5,275 nt of DNA from NCBI GenBank assembly GCA_937911845.1, contig CALDQF010000345.1, forward strand, positions 1 through 5,275, given 5' to 3'. Each line of letters opens with the position of its first letter. The stretch's first letter is position 1. This document shows, piece after piece, positions 1-5,275 of this stretch. The notes beneath the pieces are model-generated. The model was not told the origin of the DNA and searched no databases. It saw only the letters and a list, made by a program, of their open reading frames with translations. Position numbers and translations under genes: made by a program. This DNA comes from an uncultured Phycisphaera sp. (lineage in GTDB: Bacteria > Planctomycetota > Phycisphaerae > Phycisphaerales > SM1A02).

Positions 1-513
1 GTCCACACCAAGTTTGGCAACGGGCAGACCATTTTCCAAGATGGTGCCATCCGCTTGAATGACCGGGATGGCATTGGGGTCCATCGTGATCATGGCGCCG
101 CCATCATCCAGCATGGGTTGGCCGCTGGCGGCGTGGACCAAGCGTCCTTCGGCATCCACCATCAGGCGGCCGTCTCGGGTGTATTCGGTGGTCCCGGCGG
201 CGCCTTCAACGCGGAGCCAGCCGTTGCCTTCTAGAGCAATGTGGAATGGATCTTCGGTGCGTTCCATGGGGCCAGGGCGAACATCAACCCGGTTGGGAGC
301 CGTGAAGAGTCCACCACCGAGCCGAGCCAAGAGGGCGTTGGGGCCAAGATCAGGCGCATCGGGGGCCGCGCTGGAGGCCGGTCGCTGCATGGCCAAAGCA
401 AAATCTGCCTGGAAGCCAGGTGTCTCGGCGTTGGCCAGATTGTTCGAGAGGGTGTCCAACCTGTGCAATGCGGCGAGGGTGCCCGAAGCCGAGACTGACA
501 TGCCGTAATTCAT
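1..513 (-). CDS. flgF: Flagellar basal-body proximal rod protein, FlgF-like (3' end cut by window edge)
   Basis: The frame is open from the ATG at 513 down to base 1, giving the first 171 residues; the C-terminus lies outside the window. Residues 1-34 match the N-terminal helix of the rod/hook family: MNYGMSVSASG, then SNNLANAETPGF at 23-34, the family signature. Further matches are GPMERTEDPFHIALEGNGWLRV (roughly 81-102) and TEYTRDGRLMVDAEGRLV (109-126), typical of FlgF/FlgG D1-type domains. Members of this family are exported by the flagellar type III apparatus without a cleaved signal and assemble into the rod crossing the periplasm. The ATG at 513 is preceded by AGGAGG at 8 nt, so it is preferred over Met5. 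I choose FlgF over FlgG because FlgG usually starts MIRSLYIAATGM and reads NLANVNTTGFK, whereas FlgF reads NLANASTPGF. The missing C-terminus prevents certainty. A sigma-54 promoter lies about 65 bp upstream. Confidence 0.85.
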   Translation of the reverse strand, partial: MNYGMSVSASGTLAALHRLDTLSNNLANAETPGFQADFALAMQRPASSAAPDAPDLGPNALLARLGGGLFTAPNRVDVRPGPMERTEDPFHIALEGNGWLRVEGAAGTTEYTRDGRLMVDAEGRLVHAASGQPMLDDGGAMITMDPNAIPVIQADGTILENGLPVAKLGVD

Positions 514-521
514 TGCGAGCG

Positions 522-527
522 CCTCCT
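522..527 (-). promoter_or_regulatory. Strong Shine-Dalgarno site of the flagellar rod gene
   Basis: On the minus strand this is a perfect AGGAGG, 8 nt before the ATG at 513. It fixes the start of the flagellar gene and rules against the out-of-frame ATG further up the leader. It is the best ribosome-binding site in the window; the exported protein at 1652 and the recombinase lack a clear one. Confidence 0.85.
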
Positions 528-577
528 GCGTCCAGTTGGCCGCGGTCCTCCATGACCCACGGCGTAAAGAGAGACTG

Positions 578-593
578 TGCAAACCCCATGCCG
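578..593 (-). promoter_or_regulatory. Sigma-54 (RpoN) promoter for the flagellar rod gene
   Basis: On the minus strand the 16-mer CGGCATGGGGTTTGCA aligns with the RpoN consensus TGGCACGRNNNTTGCW, with only the first T and the second C different. The invariant -24 GG and -12 GC are separated by exactly 10 nt, as RpoN requires. The predicted transcript start falls near 567, giving a leader of about 54 nt before the ATG at 513 that includes the AGGAGG site. RpoN control of rod and hook genes is well known in several phyla, so site and gene agree. An RpoN promoter needs an enhancer-binding activator, whose gene is not in the window. Confidence 0.75.
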
Positions 594-602
594 TTGGCTT
601 TC

Positions 603-623
603 TGCGCAATATGTGCGCATTGC
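603..623. repeat. Paired TGCGCA palindromes / GCAAT-N8-ATTGC inverted repeat
   Basis: Two copies of the self-complementary hexamer TGCGCA lie at 603-608 and 614-619, with centres 11 bp apart, about one helical turn. Overlapping them, GCAAT (606-610) and ATTGC (619-623) form an inverted repeat with an 8-nt gap. The element sits between the divergent flagellar and recombinase genes, 9 bp upstream of the -24 side of the sigma-54 promoter. It could be a protein-binding site for either gene. I recognise no specific regulator's consensus, and a chance palindrome is possible. Confidence 0.35.
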
Positions 624-714
624 AACGGCCCTGCATCACAAAGATTGAAGGAAATCGCATTCTGCTGCGAAGTTGGGGGGCGGCAGTGTCGATTTGAAGT
701 TGATGGCTTTGGGC

Positions 715-1599
715 ATGTCAGCGCGGACTCCGGTCGATGCCTTCCTGCACTGGATGCAGGTGGAGGCCGGGGCTTCTCCACGGACTCTTGAGGCCTACCA
801 ACGTGATCTCCGGGGGTTGACAGGATTTCTCAAGCGGCGCGGAATCCAAGATCCCAACGCTGCTTCTCCAGAAGACATTGAGGCGTGGGCTCGATGGCTG
901 GCCAAGCGAGGACTTGCCGCAACGACCCGGCGACGCCACATGGCAGCCGCGCGATCCTTTTACAAGCATCAGCGGGCGGAAGGACGTTTGTCGAACGATC
1001 CGCTGCGCAGGCTCGATCCGCCGAAGCGCCCGCAACGCTTGCCACGGGTGGCGACCGCCAAGGAGGTGGCCGCCATGTTGCGGGCTGCGGCCGAGGGCAG
1101 CATGCCCGTCCGAGACGTGGCCGTGTTGGAAGTGTTGTATGGCACGGGCATTCGGGCCAGTGAAGCTGCTGGTTTGCGCTTGCGCGACCAGATCCCAGCC
1201 CAACGGGCGTTGCGGGTGATGGGGAAAGGGCGAAAAGAACGCATTGTGTTGTTGGGTCAGCCTGCAGTTCGGGCCTTGGATGCTTGGCTTAAAGAACGTG
1301 CGATCCGCGCCTCGGGCAAGGATGAAGGACGTTTGTTCTTGTCGCGGACGGGTCGACCCATGGACCGCAAAGCGCTGTGGAAGCGTCTGAGAATCTTGGC
1401 CGACGCGGCGGGGGTTCGCACCATGCATCCACACCGGTTGCGTCATGCGTTTGCCACCGACCTGCTTCGTGGGGGGGCGGATCTGCGAGTGATTCAAGAG
1501 CTCTTGGGGCACGCTCGGCTCGAGACGACTCGGATCTACACCCATCTGGCGCCCTCAAAATTGGCCGAAACGATCGCTCAGCACCACCCAAGGGCCTAA
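715..1599 (+). CDS. Tyrosine recombinase of the XerC/XerD family
   Basis: This is a complete site-specific recombinase of 294 residues, the usual Xer length (XerD is 298). The N-terminal SAM-like DNA-binding domain spans about 1-100 (VDAFLHWMQVEAGASPRTLEAYQRDL), the catalytic domain about 110-294. All catalytic residues are present: Arg147 (YGTGIRASE), Lys171 (GKGRKER hairpin), His240 and Arg243 (PHRLRH), His266 (LLGHA) and the nucleophile Tyr275 (TRIYTH). Xer pairs resolve chromosome dimers at dif with FtsK. The tail QHHPRA resembles XerD, but Bacillus XerC (CodV) ends similarly, so I leave C versus D open. The start at 715 matches the family N-terminus; ATG 703 and TTG 673 are in-frame alternatives adding 4 or 14 residues, and none has a clear Shine-Dalgarno site. 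It is divergent from the flagellar gene. Nothing around it suggests an integron or phage, so a housekeeping role is likely. Confidence 0.93.
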   Translation: MSARTPVDAFLHWMQVEAGASPRTLEAYQRDLRGLTGFLKRRGIQDPNAASPEDIEAWARWLAKRGLAATTRRRHMAAARSFYKHQRAEGRLSNDPLRRLDPPKRPQRLPRVATAKEVAAMLRAAAEGSMPVRDVAVLEVLYGTGIRASEAAGLRLRDQIPAQRALRVMGKGRKERIVLLGQPAVRALDAWLKERAIRASGKDEGRLFLSRTGRPMDRKALWKRLRILADAAGVRTMHPHRLRHAFATDLLRGGADLRVIQELLGHARLETTRIYTHLAPSKLAETIAQHHPRA

Positions 1600-1605
1600 G
1601 ACCCA

Positions 1606-1630
1606 AAAGAACCGAACCCACTCGTTCTTT
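1606..1630 (+). repeat. Inverted repeat between recombinase and exported-protein genes
   Basis: AAAGAAC (1606-1612) and GTTCTTT (1624-1630) are perfect 7-bp arms around an 11-nt loop; CGA/TCG could extend the stem with one bulge. It begins 7 bp after the recombinase stop. The stem is AT-rich with no GC core and only the arm's own TTT, so it is a poor intrinsic terminator. It could be a weak attenuator, an operator or chance. Confidence 0.35.
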
Positions 1631-1651
1631 GGCGGCATACCATGAATCTCT

Positions 1652-2842
1652 ATGCGTGCGCCCTTTGTTCTTGCTTTGTTGTGTTGCTCCTTGGCCTTGG
1701 CCGATCGTCTGGTTCCAGAATTGGACCCGGGTCGCTTTGGGATGTTGGAGCGTGAATTGCAACTCAACCGAGACCAAACTGGCATGTTGCGTGCCGCACG
1801 CTTGGCCTATGTCTCTGAGCTTGATTTGATTCGAGAGGAGCGGGCCCTAGCACTGTCGGCAGCGGGACAAGATCGCATTGAATCGGCCCTTCGGGGTGAG
1901 TTGATTTTGGATCGAACCGAACGACGATTGCTCCAAGCGGCAGTTCGTCAAGCGGAAGCCCCATTCCGACGGCGGGCGGCCCAAGAACTGGACACCCTGA
2001 TTTTGACCGCCGCCATTACGTCACCTGAAGATGGGAAAGAGGTCGCCGAAGAAGCGTTCCGGGCCCTTCGCCGCGAAGCCTGGCTGCAAACATGGGGGCT
2101 GGGCACCAAAGGTCGAGCCGGGGGCGGCGAAGGCGTGGATCTGCTGCGTCTTTTGGACGACGCGCTTCGCCCCGGTGGCGCTTTGGCTGGTGGATTGCGC
2201 GAGGACTGGGCCCCTTTTCTTTCTGACTGGTCCACCGAGATCGACCAATATCTGAACGGCCCGGCTCTTGATTTGGCTGACGCTTTTGATCGTCACGCCA
2301 TCGCCAAGTTGCAAGCTGTTGGAATTGCCGAAGCCGAGTCCTCCCTTGCAAGTCAGTTGGCCACGTTGGAAGGCATTCATCGTCGCCACGCCGAAGCGTT
2401 GGCCCAGATCATCGAAGCTTCGGTGGACCGAGCCGCTGGGTACCGTTGGATGCAGTCGGTGTACGACGCGACGTGGCCTTGGATGGGCATCGGCACGGTG
2501 CGGCGTGAAGCGCTGTGGATTGCCAGCACCATCCAAGACCAAGCGGTGGTTGATTCGGCCCTGAGCTCGCTTGCGATGTCAGAAAAATCGTTGCAAACGT
2601 TGGTTCAATCGGTGGTTGAAGAGGTACGTTCCCGCCGTGATTCTGAGGGCCAGGTGTTGAACCCGCTTTTGCCTCCAGTGAATGGCATCCCGAGCCCCGC
2701 TCGTATCGCGTTGCTGTCCAAGACCGGCGCGATTGGAGAGGTGGCGAACGAAACCAGCCACAGTCTTCGCATGCTGCTCACCAAAAATCAGCGATTGCAG
2801 ATGGAATCTGACCTTCTGGTGGGCGATCGCCGCCGCCGTTGA
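1652..2842 (+). CDS. Exported helical protein of unknown function with an internal Spy/CpxP-like repeat
   Basis: I do not recognise this 396-residue protein as a named family. Residues 1-17 are a short Sec signal peptide ending ALA before Asp18; its Cys11-Cys12 do not fit a lipobox, and they are the only cysteines. The mature part is charged and predicted mostly helical. Two segments offset by 48 residues resemble each other: LERELQLNRDQTGMLRAAR (32-50) and LRGELILDRTERRLLQAAV (80-98), with 8 of 19 identical. The pattern (L-L followed by R/D-Q and LL-AA) recalls Spy/CpxP LTxxQ proteins and exported planctomycete proteins, but the likeness is loose. A Gly-rich linker (151-160) follows, then a region holding all eight tryptophans (144, 148, 186, 193, 266, 275, 277, 289). 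The C-terminus is GDRRRR. ATG 1652 is chosen because it yields the signal peptide; it lacks a clear Shine-Dalgarno site. An envelope location is inferred. The gene lies 63 bp before enolase. Confidence 0.85.
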   Translation: MRAPFVLALLCCSLALADRLVPELDPGRFGMLERELQLNRDQTGMLRAARLAYVSELDLIREERALALSAAGQDRIESALRGELILDRTERRLLQAAVRQAEAPFRRRAAQELDTLILTAAITSPEDGKEVAEEAFRALRREAWLQTWGLGTKGRAGGGEGVDLLRLLDDALRPGGALAGGLREDWAPFLSDWSTEIDQYLNGPALDLADAFDRHAIAKLQAVGIAEAESSLASQLATLEGIHRRHAEALAQIIEASVDRAAGYRWMQSVYDATWPWMGIGTVRREALWIASTIQDQAVVDSALSSLAMSEKSLQTLVQSVVEEVRSRRDSEGQVLNPLLPPVNGIPSPARIALLSKTGAIGEVANETSHSLRMLLTKNQRLQMESDLLVGDRRRR

Positions 2843-2894
2843 CCAAATTTCGCTGTCGGGTGGATACCATTTTTGCCCCTGCCTTTTGGGGACC

Positions 2895-2898
2895 GGAG
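2895..2898 (+). promoter_or_regulatory. Shine-Dalgarno site deciding the enolase start
   Basis: GGAG sits 7 nt before the ATG at 2906. This spacing, and the match of the resulting N-terminus to the family, favour 2906 over the in-frame TTG at 2873, which would add 11 residues. A small CCCC/GGGG pairing (2876-2879 with 2888-2891) lies just upstream and could fold in the leader. Confidence 0.6.
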
Positions 2899-2905
2899 CC
2901 CGACC

Positions 2906-4213
2906 ATGCATTCTGAATTTGAAATCGAAGCCATCCATGCCCGTCAAATCCTCGACAGCCGGGGGAACCCAACTCTCGAATGCGAAGTACAACTGGCCGG
3001 TGGTGCGGTCGGCGATGCTGCGGTGCCCAGTGGCGCTAGCACCGGCGAGCACGAAGCCGTGGAGCTTCGTGATGGGAATCCCGATTACTACCTCGGCAAG
3101 AGTGTCGAGCAAGCCGTTGACAATGTGAACACCACCATTGCCGGTGAGCTGCTGGGACTTGATGCTCGTGAGCAAGGCATGGTGGACATGCTCATGCTTG
3201 AAGCAGACGGAACCCCGAACAAATCAAACTTCGGTGCGAACGCCACACTTGCGGTTTCGTTGGCCACGGCCCAAGCGGCCGCCATGCAGCACGGCATGCC
3301 TTTGTGGCGTTACGTTGGTGGCGCTCGGTCCAATGTGCTTCCCGTACCAATGTTCAATATTCTGAATGGCGGCAAGCACGCGGACAACACCGTGGACTTC
3401 CAAGAGTTCATGGTGCAACCATGGGGCTTCGACACGTTCGAAGAAGGTCTCCGCTGCGGCGTCGAGATTTACCATCACCTCAAGAAGGTCTTGAAAGAGT
3501 CCGGGCTTTCCACCGCCGTGGGTGATGAGGGTGGCTTTGCCCCCAACTTGGCCAAAGCCGAAGACGCTCTGGAACTGATCGCCAAGGCCACCGAAAGCGC
3601 TGGGTACAGCTTGGGCGAGCAAGTGTTCATTGCTTTGGACCCGGCCACCAGTGAAATGGTTGGCGAAGCCAGGAAGCAAGGCAAAGAAGGCTACTGCTTC
3701 TTTAAGAGTGACCCGTCACGGGTGGCGTCCACCGACGAGATGATCGATCTTTGGGCGGGTTGGTGCGAGCGTTGGCCCATCCGATCCATTGAAGATGGTC
3801 TTGATGAAAACGACTGGGACGGCTGGCGGAAGCTTACCGAACGTCTCGGTGACAAGGTTCAGCTGGTTGGCGATGACTTGTTCGTGACCAATCCCAACTT
3901 CCTTGGTCGCGGTATCGAAGAAGGTTGTGCCAATTCCATCTTGGTGAAGGTCAACCAAATTGGAACCCTGACCGAAACTTTGCAAGCTGTCGCCATGGGT
4001 GCTCGACACGGTTACGCCGCGGTCCTTTCTCACCGTTCCGGTGAAACCGAAGATTCGGTGATCGCAGATCTGGCGGTCGCCACGAATTGCGGTCAGATCA
4101 AGACTGGTGCGCCGTGTCGTTCCGATCGGACCGCGAAATACAACCAGCTGCTTCGCATCGCTGAGCAGCTTGGTGACGACGCGGAATACGGCAGCGTCAC
4201 TTGGACCCGTTGA
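2906..4213 (+). CDS. eno: Enolase (phosphopyruvate hydratase)
   Basis: Enolase interconverts 2-phosphoglycerate and phosphoenolpyruvate in glycolysis and gluconeogenesis, usually as a cytoplasmic dimer or octamer; in some bacteria it also sits in the RNA degradosome. The 435-residue length is normal. The N-terminal domain opens with [16 protein letters not shown], and the mobile loop is [10 protein letters not shown] with Ser44. By alignment to the known enzyme, the active-site residues are intact: His158 (GGKHADN), Glu167 (FQEFMV), Glu208 (GDEGGFAP), Mg ligands Asp245 (ALDPATSE), Glu296 ([11 protein letters not shown]) and Asp323 (GDDLFVTNP), base Lys348 ([14 protein letters not shown]), Arg377-Ser378 (SHRSGETED) and Lys399 ([11 protein letters not shown]). 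Mg ligand Asp245 lies in ALDPATSE, where many enolases read ALDVAASE. A short insertion relative to E. coli lies between Asp245 and Glu296. It is the last of three co-directional genes and ends 18 bp before a strong terminator. Confidence 0.98.
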   Translation: MHSEFEIEAIHARQILDSRGNPTLECEVQLAGGAVGDAAVPSGASTGEHEAVELRDGNPDYYLGKSVEQAVDNVNTTIAGELLGLDAREQGMVDMLMLEADGTPNKSNFGANATLAVSLATAQAAAMQHGMPLWRYVGGARSNVLPVPMFNILNGGKHADNTVDFQEFMVQPWGFDTFEEGLRCGVEIYHHLKKVLKESGLSTAVGDEGGFAPNLAKAEDALELIAKATESAGYSLGEQVFIALDPATSEMVGEARKQGKEGYCFFKSDPSRVASTDEMIDLWAGWCERWPIRSIEDGLDENDWDGWRKLTERLGDKVQLVGDDLFVTNPNFLGRGIEEGCANSILVKVNQIGTLTETLQAVAMGARHGYAAVLSHRSGETEDSVIADLAVATNCGQIKTGAPCRSDRTAKYNQLLRIAEQLGDDAEYGSVTWTR

Positions 4214-4231
4214 TTGCAACTTGAACAGTAC

Positions 4232-4264
4232 AAAAAGCGGGGCCCATAGGGCCCCGCTTTTTTT
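4232..4264. terminator. Bidirectional rho-independent terminator between eno and yceI
   Basis: A perfect 9-bp GC stem, GCGGGGCCC (4237-4245) with GGGCCCCGC (4249-4257), closes an ATA triloop. It is flanked by five A on the left and seven T on the right (4258-4264). Read on the plus strand it ends enolase transcripts (stop at 4213); read on the minus strand it gives the same GC hairpin followed by a T run for yceI (stop at 4277). One element therefore serves two convergent genes. Confidence 0.95.
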
Positions 4265-4276
4265 GTTGTTGATTTG

Positions 4277-4861
4277 TTATTCGGCTTTGACGCCTTCAAG
4301 GCTGACGATGATCTTGGTCGCATCGCCCAATGATCCGTTTTCAACCCCGTATTTCATGCCGAAATCAGATCGTTTGACGGTGAATGCGGTCTCGAATCCA
4401 ACCCGATCGCCTCGGCCAACATTGGCTCGTCCCACGAAATCCATGTCGACTTCGACGGCCTTGGTGACACCGTGCATGGTCATTTCACCCATCACCTTCC
4501 AGTCGTCGCCCATTTTTTTCGCGCTGGTGCTTTTGAAGGTCATGGTCGGGAACTGCTTGGCGTCGAAGAAGTCGGCATTCTTGAGGTGTCGATCGAGGGA
4601 TTCGTTGCCTGAATCTACACTTTCGATCTTGATGTTGACATCAAAGGACGGGCCATCTTCGTCATTCCAGACGATGGTGCCTTCGAGTTCGTTGAAGCGG
4701 CCATAAAAGTTCCCCGCCCCCAAATGTTGCACTCGGAAGATTGCGGTGGAATGCACGCTGTCAATATTGAAAGTCTCGTTGGTGTCGGTGCTCGACTTGG
4801 ACGCCAAGGCCAGAGGGGCAAGCGCCAGAAGCAGCAGAGTGGTGATTGCACGAATCGACAT
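4277..4861 (-). CDS. YceI-family exported protein
   Basis: The 194-residue protein has a Sec signal peptide (1-20: charged start, TLLLLALAPLALA, cleavage after Ala20) and then a full YceI domain. Family blocks in order are FNIDSVHSTAIFRVQHLG (31-48), FYGRFNELEGTI (52-63), ESLDRHLKNADFFDAKQFPTMTFKST (87-112), GEMTMHGVTKAVEVDM (125-140), and GFETAFTVKRSDFGMKYG with LGDATKIIVSLEGV (155-191). YceI proteins are periplasmic lipocalin-like beta barrels that bind long isoprenoid or amphipathic ligands in the structures known; physiological roles vary (base- or osmotic-stress-inducible in E. coli) and are not shown here. The ATG at 4861 has AAGG at 9 nt (4871-4874). No cytochrome b561 gene, a frequent partner, is visible. 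It converges on enolase and shares its terminator, with its own probable promoter region in the 71-bp gap upstream. Confidence 0.95.
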   Translation of the reverse strand: MSIRAITTLLLLALAPLALASKSSTDTNETFNIDSVHSTAIFRVQHLGAGNFYGRFNELEGTIVWNDEDGPSFDVNIKIESVDSGNESLDRHLKNADFFDAKQFPTMTFKSTSAKKMGDDWKVMGEMTMHGVTKAVEVDMDFVGRANVGRGDRVGFETAFTVKRSDFGMKYGVENGSLGDATKIIVSLEGVKAE

Positions 4862-4884
4862 GGTTTGAATCCTTGTGGTGGACT

Positions 4885-4920
4885 GGTCTAGAACAGAACT
4901 GAACGAAGCAATCCTAGACC
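4885..4920. repeat. Inverted repeat over the yceI promoter region
   Basis: GGTCTAGAA (4885-4893) and TCCTAGACC (4912-4920) are inverted arms matching at 8 of 9 positions, separated by 18 nt. They lie in the 71-bp gap between yceI and the minus-strand frame to its right, 23 bp before the yceI start codon. There is no T run after either arm, so it is not a standard terminator. The two half-sites flank or overlap the possible promoter elements, which fits an operator, but the regulator is unknown. The mRNA could also fold as a 9-bp hairpin with one G-U pair. Confidence 0.45.
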
Positions 4921-4926
4921 CGTCAA
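4898..4926 (-). promoter_or_regulatory. Possible yceI promoter (sigma type unresolved)
   Basis: Two readings overlap on the minus strand. One is a sigma-70-like -35 TTGACG (4921-4926) with a 17-nt spacer and a poor -10 TTCAGT (4898-4903). The other is a sigma-54-like 16-mer (4907-4922) with GG-N10-GC and an exact TTGCT at -12, but a poor -24 side (CGGGTCTA). Neither is convincing alone; the short gap must hold the promoter if yceI is transcribed separately. Confidence 0.3.
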
Positions 4927-4932
4927 GGACAT

Positions 4933-5275
4933 TCAGAAGGCAAGCTGTCGATCTTGCACCAGCCGGTGCAGTAACTCAGCTCCCGGTATGACTTGTCGGT
5001 GAGCAAAGGCCCGGTGCAGCGCTGCGAGGGCGATCCCATCCTCTTGAGCCACGGTCGCCAACATCCCAACCACGATCCACCGTTCGGGGACGTCGACCCG
5101 GTTGGCGTCTTGGCTCGCATCGCGCAACAGTCTTTTCAGTTGATCTTTGAGGGTCACTGGTTTCCAATTCATGCACACCCATGGATCATGCTCTAGCACT
5201 CTCAGCAATTCGGCTTGCATGCCTGAGGTGTTTCCTCGCAATCCCTCGCAGAGGGCAAGACCAAGCCGACTGTCG
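4933..5275 (-). CDS. Unrecognised protein, probably the C-terminal part of a longer gene
   Basis: The minus-strand frame is open from the right edge to a TGA at 4933-4935, giving 113 residues from DSRLGLALCEGLRGN to LVQDRQLAF. It is the longest open frame here, with mixed helical composition (LKDQLKRLLRDA, IALAALHRAFAHRQ, GAELLHRLVQDRQ) and no signal peptide or membrane segment. I recognise no family or motif. It has no stop up to the window edge, so it is most simply a truncated C-terminus. It could also be a complete small gene starting at ATG 5220 (95 residues, MQAELLRVLEHDPW), with GAGGA 12 nt upstream, a poor spacing. It is upstream of yceI on the same strand, 71 bp away. The competing plus-strand frame at 4993-5196 looks like a shadow. 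Confidence 0.55.
   Translation of the reverse strand, partial: DSRLGLALCEGLRGNTSGMQAELLRVLEHDPWVCMNWKPVTLKDQLKRLLRDASQDANRVDVPERWIVVGMLATVAQEDGIALAALHRAFAHRQVIPGAELLHRLVQDRQLAF

Noticed and set aside
59..508. Plus-strand frame opposite the flagellar gene
   Set aside because: It is Ser/Pro/Arg-rich with no motif, while the opposite strand gives the clear flagellar rod signature.
621..650. Possible plus-strand promoter for the recombinase starting at TTGCAA
   Set aside because: No acceptable -10 box lies at 16-18 nt.
673..714. Upstream TTG (673) or ATG (703) as recombinase start
   Set aside because: The added residues do not match the Xer N-terminus, and neither start has a Shine-Dalgarno site; ATG 703 remains possible.
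350..781. Minus-strand frame overlapping the flagellar gene start, beginning upstream of its promoter
   Set aside because: It overlaps the flagellar gene in another frame and crosses the sigma-54 promoter and both gene starts. Its composition is that of a shadow. An ATG of this frame lies in the flagellar leader but lacks a Shine-Dalgarno site.
718..1545. Long minus-strand open frame (275 codons) antisense to the recombinase
   Set aside because: The plus frame encodes a full Xer protein with every catalytic residue; the antisense translation is low-complexity, Pro/Arg/His-rich, and matches nothing I know.
1642..1654. ATG at 1642 as a start for the exported protein
   Set aside because: It is in a different frame, which stops after 36 codons.
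2839..2868. Sigma-70-like promoter before enolase (TTGACC, then GATACC after 18 nt)
   Set aside because: The -10 matches only about half of the consensus and the -35 overlaps the stop codon of the preceding gene; too weak to annotate.
2862..2876. Sigma-54-like sequence upstream of enolase (TGG ... TTTTTGC)
   Set aside because: The spacing between GG and GC is 11 nt, not the required 10, and the -24 side lacks the CA.

Overview
The window looks like ordinary chromosome from a motile, moderately GC-rich Gram-negative-type bacterium. It holds a flagellar rod gene, two exported proteins with Sec signal peptides, enolase and a Xer-type recombinase. The flagellar N-terminus (MNYGMSVSASG) and the helical exported protein with an Spy/CpxP-like motif remind me of Planctomycetota (perhaps Phycisphaerae). 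That placement is an impression from memory, not a demonstrated result. I see no tRNA, rRNA, CRISPR array, insertion sequence or prophage.

Layout. Positions 513 to 1 on the minus strand carry the first 171 codons of a flagellar proximal-rod gene (FlgF-like), cut by the left edge. A gap of about 200 bp (514-714) separates it from a divergent, complete XerC/XerD tyrosine recombinase (715-1599, plus). The gap holds a very good sigma-54 (RpoN) promoter reading into the flagellar gene, and a small palindromic element just upstream of it. After a 52-bp gap comes an unrecognised exported helical protein (1652-2842, plus), then enolase (2906-4213, plus). Enolase ends at a strong hairpin that works as a terminator on both strands. 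A YceI-family exported protein (4277-4861, minus) converges on it. Upstream of yceI, a minus-strand frame (4933-5275) runs to the right edge and is not recognised.

How the genes relate. The recombinase, exported protein and enolase are co-directional with short gaps (52 and 63 bp) and could be partly co-transcribed, but their functions are unrelated: chromosome dimer resolution, unknown envelope role, and glycolysis. The flagellar gene probably belongs to a separate RpoN-controlled unit continuing to the left. YceI probably forms its own unit, with promoter and inverted repeat in the 71-bp gap before it.

I did not find a convincing new multi-gene system. The items most worth a second look are the sigma-54 promoter, the internally repeated exported protein, and the inverted repeat over the yceI promoter region.
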